Below, in pieces: positions 58,968 to 64,000 of a stretch of 64,000 bases of DNA. The notes beneath the pieces were generated by a model. It saw only the letters and a program-made list of their open reading frames with translations, was not told the DNA's origin and ran no database searches. This stretch comes from Sepioteuthis lessoniana (taxonomy: Eukaryota; Mollusca; Cephalopoda; Myopsida; Loliginidae), in contig OY757921.1 in the NCBI GenBank assembly GCA_963585895.1, forward strand, positions 53,487,090 through 53,551,089, written 5' to 3'. Both the position numbers and the translations under genes were made by a program. Each line of letters starts with the position of its first letter. Position 1 is the stretch's first letter.

Positions 58968-59531
58968 CTTGACATGCCTTCATCGCTATTTTATTCTTAA
59001 TACTCCTCAAGGCATTAAAGTTTTTAACAGTAAATTTATGCTGCGATATCGGTTTACTAGCCATGGCTCTCAGATCTGATTGTCGTAGATTTCTTCCAAT
59101 ACCAATGCTGAACATTACGATGCCTTTTGCTTTAAGTATCGCAGCTTCTCTTTTTACGGCTCTTGGATTGGAAGACACACCGTCGGTGAGAACAATGGCG
59201 ATATTAGGAGCATAACTTCGATCTCCTTGTCTTTTTGTAAAGATATATCGGAGAGTTCTGAGGGCTATATGGGTGTTTGTTCCTCCCCCACGGAATCTGA
59301 TTCTTCTGATTGCCTTTATCAATCTCCACTTCTTTCGGTATGCTCTCAGATTGAAGCGAACGACTGAGCTTGAGCTGAACGACACAACAGCAACTCTGAC
59401 TTGATTATAGCCTATTTTCATAGCACTGACAACTCCAATCGTGAATAGCTTAACTTTTTCGAAATTTCTTCTAGTTACACTTCCAGAATCATCAAGCACA
59501 AAGACGATGTCTGCCACTGCTTTATTACATA
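58968..59531 (-). CDS. Exon: von Willebrand factor A (VWA) domain
   Basis: 564-nt exon with a pyrimidine-rich acceptor ending ccag at its upstream edge and a gtaggt donor; phase 1 at both ends. It encodes a complete ~187-residue VWA domain. The metal-ion-dependent adhesion site is intact: DDSGS follows the hydrophobic strand DIVFVL, then GGGTNTH supplies the threonine and LTDGVSS the last aspartate. A cysteine near each end (CNKAVAD start, MKACQ end) suits the usual terminal disulfide. VWA domains of this type bind collagen-like or matrix ligands extracellularly. It is the most 5' exon seen. Because it begins in phase 1 after an acceptor, an upstream exon must exist; I could not find it in the 4.4 kb to the window end. 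Confidence 0.93.
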
Positions 59532-60300
59532 CTGGAAAAAGTAAAAGATATTGTTTTATAATATCCATTAGTATATTTTTAATACAACGATATTTCCAAT
59601 CAACAAAAAACTTATTTTTGATACTTTCTTCATAGGATTATTGTTTTGGCAATGTGTTATCTTACAAGAGAGATCATTTTTATCACATAGAGAAAAGTGA
59701 ACTAGATCAAACCAAAAGTGTTAAGTGGTTGGTCTTGTTTATAATAAAAAATATATTTATTAAGTTTCGTATTAATCATTTCCCCTATATTTAGTTTAGC
59801 AAACACTTGATCTATTATGAGTCTAAAAGTGCGGCTATTACGTAAAGGCACTAAGAAATTATTTTGAAAGGCATAAATTTCAGCAAATAAATCCCATTTT
59901 TCGCAAATATCATATCCTATCATTTCGGGGAAAATTTGACATAGTTTATATGCCTATAGTCACTATACCATATCATGATATAAACAAAAAGATTTGAAAA
60001 GTAGACATAACGCGTGAAAAAGACAAGCAACTTCAGATGACAAGAATTTACTTATACTCACAAGTGGTATATGAGAAAACTTGAATCTCTCATAGAAAAT
60101 GAGTCACGTGTAATGGTTAGCAAGCTGGACTAGCAAACCTACACGAGTGAGTTCGAGTCTCACTGGGTGCCCCTTTCATATGGCCTTGTGCCACATCTAA
60201 GCAAAAAGCTTAGTAAATTACCACATAAAATCCTCTAGTATTTTAGGATACAAATAGACTACCAAATCCTGGCTACTAGAGAATATATATTATTCTGGGT
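59532..60300. other. Intron or 5' region upstream of the VWA exon
   Basis: AT-rich. No first exon or promoter identified. Contains a tRNA-like SINE head at 60107-60180. Confidence 0.5.
60107..60180 (+). mobile_element. tRNA-derived SINE head
   Basis: A-box-like taatggttagcaagctgg and B-box-like gagttcgagtctcac at tRNA spacing, but no acceptor-stem pairing. Followed by a 100-bp non-tRNA body. Confidence 0.5.
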
Positions 60301-60389
60301 TTTGTCTTTTTATTTTAACAGCCCAATCGTTCGAGGCTATATAATACGCCGACTACACGTCTGCAAGAGATAAAACTCCCACCCCACCG

Positions 60390-60720
60390 TTTGCTTTTGC
60401 GTAGAAATTTCTGACTTTTCTGTATTATTGTCTCAGTTATTCATTAGTGATATACTAATACATTACCCTTTATATTTGCTGGCGGGATTCCAATATTTCA
60501 AGGGCAGAGGATCGGTCTTTCCTCATTATTGGTCTTTCTATCTTTCGTTTTCTATACCTTCTTTGTAGAGAGCTGTTTCTTTAATTACAGTAAAGTGCAA
60601 ATTTGTTATCTTCCCTAGTCAATTTCTTGCGCTGAAGTCTCTTATTTGAGTTTGTGTAGAACAACCAACATTTGCAGGTTTTCGATCAGGTCATGCCCGA
60701 TGACTATCAAGGCAGGGCCT
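60390..60720 (-). mobile_element. Family A LINE 5' fragment
   Basis: Similar to 7020-7260: aatatttcaaggncag, tctttcctcattattg, ttctataccttctttgtag and gttatcttccctagtc. Confidence 0.6.
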
Positions 60721-61079
60721 GTCGATCATGACACCCAAATCTGTTGTTTGGCTCCAATTTTTCGATTTTTTCTTTTTTCATGGGTAATATAGTGTCTTTT
60801 TTTAATTATTATCTGCGCAACTGACACAGATGTGAACAAGAACACATATCGTAAGGGAACTTGTCAGCTGATCAAAAAAAAAAAATCAGTTTCTTAATTT
60901 TAAATTAGTTAAAATCTAAAGTTATCTTATTTTACCCATTTAACAGATATCAGTAAATCTGGACCTATTTGCTTGTATCCCTGTATCGTTATTTTGGATT
61001 TGTTTTATATAATCGAAGACAATTGGAATCTCGTTAAACGAATAGCGGAATCATGCCCAAAAATATATCGGAAAACATA
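60721..61079. other. Unrecognised AT-rich DNA
   Basis: Nothing supported. Confidence 0.5.
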
Positions 61080-63010
61080 TTAACATGTCACTAATACAAT
61101 AACTGAGACAATAATTACAGAAAAGTTAGAAATTTCTAAACAAAAGCAAACTGTAAGGAATAGTGCCCGAAACGCCAGAAACACAAACACAAAAGAATAA
61201 ACACTGACACAAGACGAACAAATGAATGTAGAGATTATGAAGAGAATTATGTCCGAAAAGAAAACCACATTACCCTCACTCAGGAATCAAGACTGGAAAA
61301 CATTCAATGCAGAAATTTGTAAAATAAACTACTTATTAACAAATATCTTAAAGAACAACACGGAATTTAACGATCTAATCTGTGCAGGAGCGAAATCAGT
61401 AGGTGAAAAAAATCGCCTTTTTCCTTAAGAACATGAAAAGAAAGTCAAAACCTGCATTGGAAACACAGATAAAAAATCTACAATAACAAGCAAAAATACT
61501 AAGAAGAAGAAAAATATGAAAATATGTTGGGACGAAGAGAGTAATGCAATGAAAATACGGGGGAGAATGTGCCAAGATTAACCAACAACCAGATGCAAGG
61601 GGAGCAAAACGATTGTGGACTAAAATATTGGGACGTAGCGATTATGACAAAAACAAACTGAATGGATTAGCAACATGGAAAAGACTTCTAAACACTCGAA
61701 GAAGGTCCTTAGTTGGAAATATGGATTCTGGTTTAAAAGTTCTCTTCCGTCCATGATAGACTGCCAATCAAAATGAATCGATGCTCAGAGAAAACAAATA
61801 TACCCCAATGGGTGACCAAAGGAAAGACGTCCCTGATAAAAAAAAAAGACCACCAAAAAGGAACTGCACCCAGCAGTTAAAGACCCATAAAATGCCTACC
61901 GATGATATGGAACATACTAACAGCATAATTTAGGGAGGAGATTTACTTCCCGTTAATAAGCCGCAGAACAGAAAGGATACCGCATGGGGATCAGAAGTTC
62001 CGAGGCACAATTATACATTCATCAACATATCCTCAACGACAATAAACCGAGACAGAAAATGAAGCTATGGTGTGGTTGACAAAAAATGGCTTACGGTATG
62101 CTCCCTCAAAGCTGGATAAGACACCGTCTCAAAATGCCATAAAGCTTATCAACAACAAAAAAAAAACTAGGAAAACTACAGAGTTGACCTGACAGCAGGA
62201 GGAGAAAGTTTCGCAGAGATGAACATCTAGAGAGGAATACTCCAGAGAAATGCGCTACTACTGTTAGCATCGTTTATAACGATGACAGCATTCAATCACA
62301 TAATCAGGAAATGCATCGGCGGTTATAAACTTAATAAATTGTAAGAAAAGATTAATAACCTAATGTACATCGATGGTATTAAAATGTTTGCCATGAATGA
62401 AAAACCTTAATACAGTCAGTGAGAGTATACTGTCAGGACATAGGGATAGAATTTGATAGACAAAATGCCATATGCTAAAAATGAGGTGCGGGCAACATTA
62501 CGCAAGGCATAGAACTACCAAAGCAAGGAATAATTAGAACCCTCGAAGAAAAGGAAACCTACAAACACTTGAGAATATTGAAAGCGGACACCATTAAATA
62601 CGTGGAGGTGAGAGAAAACATTACAAAAGAGTATCTCAGGAGAACGAGAAAGCTACTGGAAACCAAACTATATGGTAGGAATCTCATCAAGGAGAAAACA
62701 TCGGGGCCGTCCCCCTTGTAAGATAATTCTTGAAATAGACGAGGGGAGAATTTCTACAAATGAAGACGAGAGCAGGAAAACACATGATCATATATAAGAC
62801 CTTACATCCCAGAGATGACGTTGACAGACTGTATGTGTCGAGAAAAGGAGGAGGAAGAGGACTCACCAGCAGCATTCAAGATAGCATTGATGCATTGATA
62901 CAATGACTCGAAGACTACTTAAAAAAATCACGGTAGAAAACTGACAACAGCAACCAGAAACAATGCAGACAACACAATTATCAACAGGATAAAAATAACC
63001 AGAAAACAAA
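61080..63010 (+). mobile_element. Family A LINE, first part
   Basis: Starts with MNVEIMKRIMSEKKTTLPSL and LICAGAKSVGEK, passes the decayed RT (MAYGMLPQSWIRHRLKM at ~62100) and reaches LEEKETYKHLRILKADTIKY, EYLRRTRKLLETKLYGRNLI and RNNADNT..RIKITRKQK at 63003. Many stops. It continues at 63555 after an insertion. Confidence 0.82.
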
Positions 63011-63554
63011 AATAGTTTGGTTAATTTTGGTTTTATAGAATATCAACCATTGTTGGTTATTTAATGTCAAATCCATTTTTAAACATATAAACAGTTCTCT
63101 TTCAAAATTTTCAGTTTAGCATAAGTACGTTGTTTAAATATCCAAAATAGTCCTATTTCAAAATATTCAGTTTAGTCCACAAATATAAATGATTCCAAGT
63201 ATTGTCATGTATTAATTACTAAACATCATTAGTATATTTACACTCAGTTAAATGAAAGCAGTTTAAATGTCAAGAGAGCCCTCTTTCAAACAATTCAGTC
63301 TAGCATAAGCACTTACTTTAGTTCTATTTGACCAATAGTTAGGACCCTCTCAGGTGCTACAACTTCCAGCCAAAGTGGACCTGGATGCGATGGAAATCAA
63401 GGAGTATGCCACATTCGCCAAAGTCCCAACATTACTGGAGCCTCAACATCGGCTGTTTTCCTGTCATAAACTGGAAACTCGTTGGGGGGACTTGAACCTC
63501 TGCAGAGATTCACTCGGTGCATTCTACAGTCTCAGCCTCAGCCGAATAGGCCAA
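63011..63554 (-). mobile_element. SINE-containing insertion in family A LINE
   Basis: Interrupts the protein between ITRKQK and KWEEKLMYGHLK. The right end, read on the minus strand, has a tRNA-like head with gcagaggttcaagtcccc as B-box. The remaining ~400 bp contains a repeated cagtttagcataag-type motif (63113, 63298). Confidence 0.6.
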
Positions 63555-64000
63555 AAACGAAAATGGGAAGAAAAACTAATGTATGGACATCTCAAGTGAA
63601 ATCTCACACATGAAAAATTAGACTTGGCTAAGAAAGAGAAAGATAAAAAACGGTGTCTCTTCTGATAGCAAAAATAACAACACCATAAGAACCAGCTATA
63701 TCAAAGCAAGAATAGATAAGACGCAACAAAATAGCAAATGAATGTTTTGTGGTGAGAGAGATGAAACCATCAATCACATAGTAAACGAATGCAGAAAATT
63801 AGCAAAGAAGTAGTGTACGACTAAACACGGATGGGTGGAGAAAGTGATACACTAGGAATTGGGCCAGAGGTTTAAATTTGACCATACGAACAAATGGTCC
63901 GTGAACTACCCAGAATCCGTCCTGGAGAGTGAGACACTCAATATTCTTTGAGATTTTGTGGTATAAACATATCACCTGTTCTACGTCTGCCGAAAGAACT
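63555..64000 (+). mobile_element. Family A LINE, second part
   Basis: KWEEKLMYGHLK, a zinc-finger remnant ERDETINHIVNECRKLAKK, FKFDHTNKWSVNYPESVLES, then the window ends. Confidence 0.8.

Larger units (their letters stand above)
9330..59531 (-). other. Host gene locus: VWA-EGF(6)-VWD-C8-TIL-TILa-PAN-PAN modular protein (partial)
   Basis: Sixteen minus-strand exons share one reading frame over about 50 kb. I checked the join phases: VWA to PAN exons are phase 1 throughout, except VWD1/VWD2 (phase 0), VWD2/C8 (phase 2) and TIL/TILa (phase 0). Exon lengths sum to 2925 nt, or 975 codons, with no stop. The first visible exon (VWA) starts with an acceptor and the last (second PAN) ends with a donor, so a 5' exon, presumably with the signal peptide, and 3' exons lie outside or went unseen. 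Families say: VWA binds ligands through a metal site, VWD-C8-TIL drives disulfide-linked multimerisation in mucins, zonadhesin and VWF, and PAN binds protein or carbohydrate. An extracellular adhesive, mucous or matrix role is inference. No gene name is assigned. Confidence 0.85.

Noticed and set aside
60107..60180. Functional tRNA gene
   Set aside because: A- and B-box-like sequences are there, but the acceptor ends do not pair and a SINE-like body follows.

Overview
The window looks like animal nuclear DNA. It is AT-rich with long TA, TG and TTA microsatellites. Coding exons are small and separated by kilobase introns with consensus GT..AG ends. Several metazoan transposon lineages are present: Tx1-like and RTE-like LINEs, Gypsy LTR elements, mariners, tRNA-derived SINEs and a Penelope-like scrap. 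I see no bacterial operon, rRNA gene or CRISPR array. The repeat mix would suit a lophotrochozoan such as a mollusc, possibly a cephalopod, but the species cannot be fixed from sequence alone.

The one host gene I can support runs on the minus strand through most of the window. I recover sixteen exons between 59531 and 9330. In transcription order they encode a von Willebrand A (VWA) domain, six EGF-like repeats, a von Willebrand D (VWD) domain split over two exons, a C8 domain, a TIL plus TILa pair, a short proline-rich linker made by an 18-nt and a 33-nt micro-exon, and two PAN/apple domains. Every splice phase agrees (almost all phase 1, with one phase 0 and one phase 2 inside VWD-C8 and one phase 0 inside TIL-TILa). 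The exons add up to 2925 nt, exactly 975 codons. Neither the start nor the stop of the gene is visible, so it continues at both ends. The product should be a large modular extracellular protein of the adhesive, gel-forming or matrix kind. I cannot assign a known gene name.

The introns are packed with mobile elements. From left to right: 1145-7270, a minus-strand LINE (family A) split by a 2.9-kb insertion holding a ~410-bp tandem array and an RTE-like LINE 3' end; 9871-10350, a head-to-head SINE pair; 10666-11845, a decayed SETMAR-type mariner with TA target duplication; 13840-14135, an RTE relic; 15040-16180 and 17880-18570, two mariners of another family; 25877-26839, a probable solo LTR; 28690-28945, a Penelope-like scrap; 32137-36308, a Gypsy element with both LTRs; 40690-44757, several family A fragments; 44758-48960, a second Gypsy element; 49100-55300, a GC-rich Tx1-like LINE with an uninterrupted reverse transcriptase; 55540-56486, an internally deleted copy of that LINE; 56490-57830 and 60300-64000, more family A copies, one split by a SINE.

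Two themes stand out. First, the EGF exons have been multiplying and decaying. The 58-kb and 43-kb exons share intron flanks, and two further exons survive only as relics inside a duplicated ~460-bp block. Second, five near-perfect short-spacer inverted repeats occur in 64 kb. Two of them are inserted in transposon coding frames and one adjoins a mariner terminal repeat.
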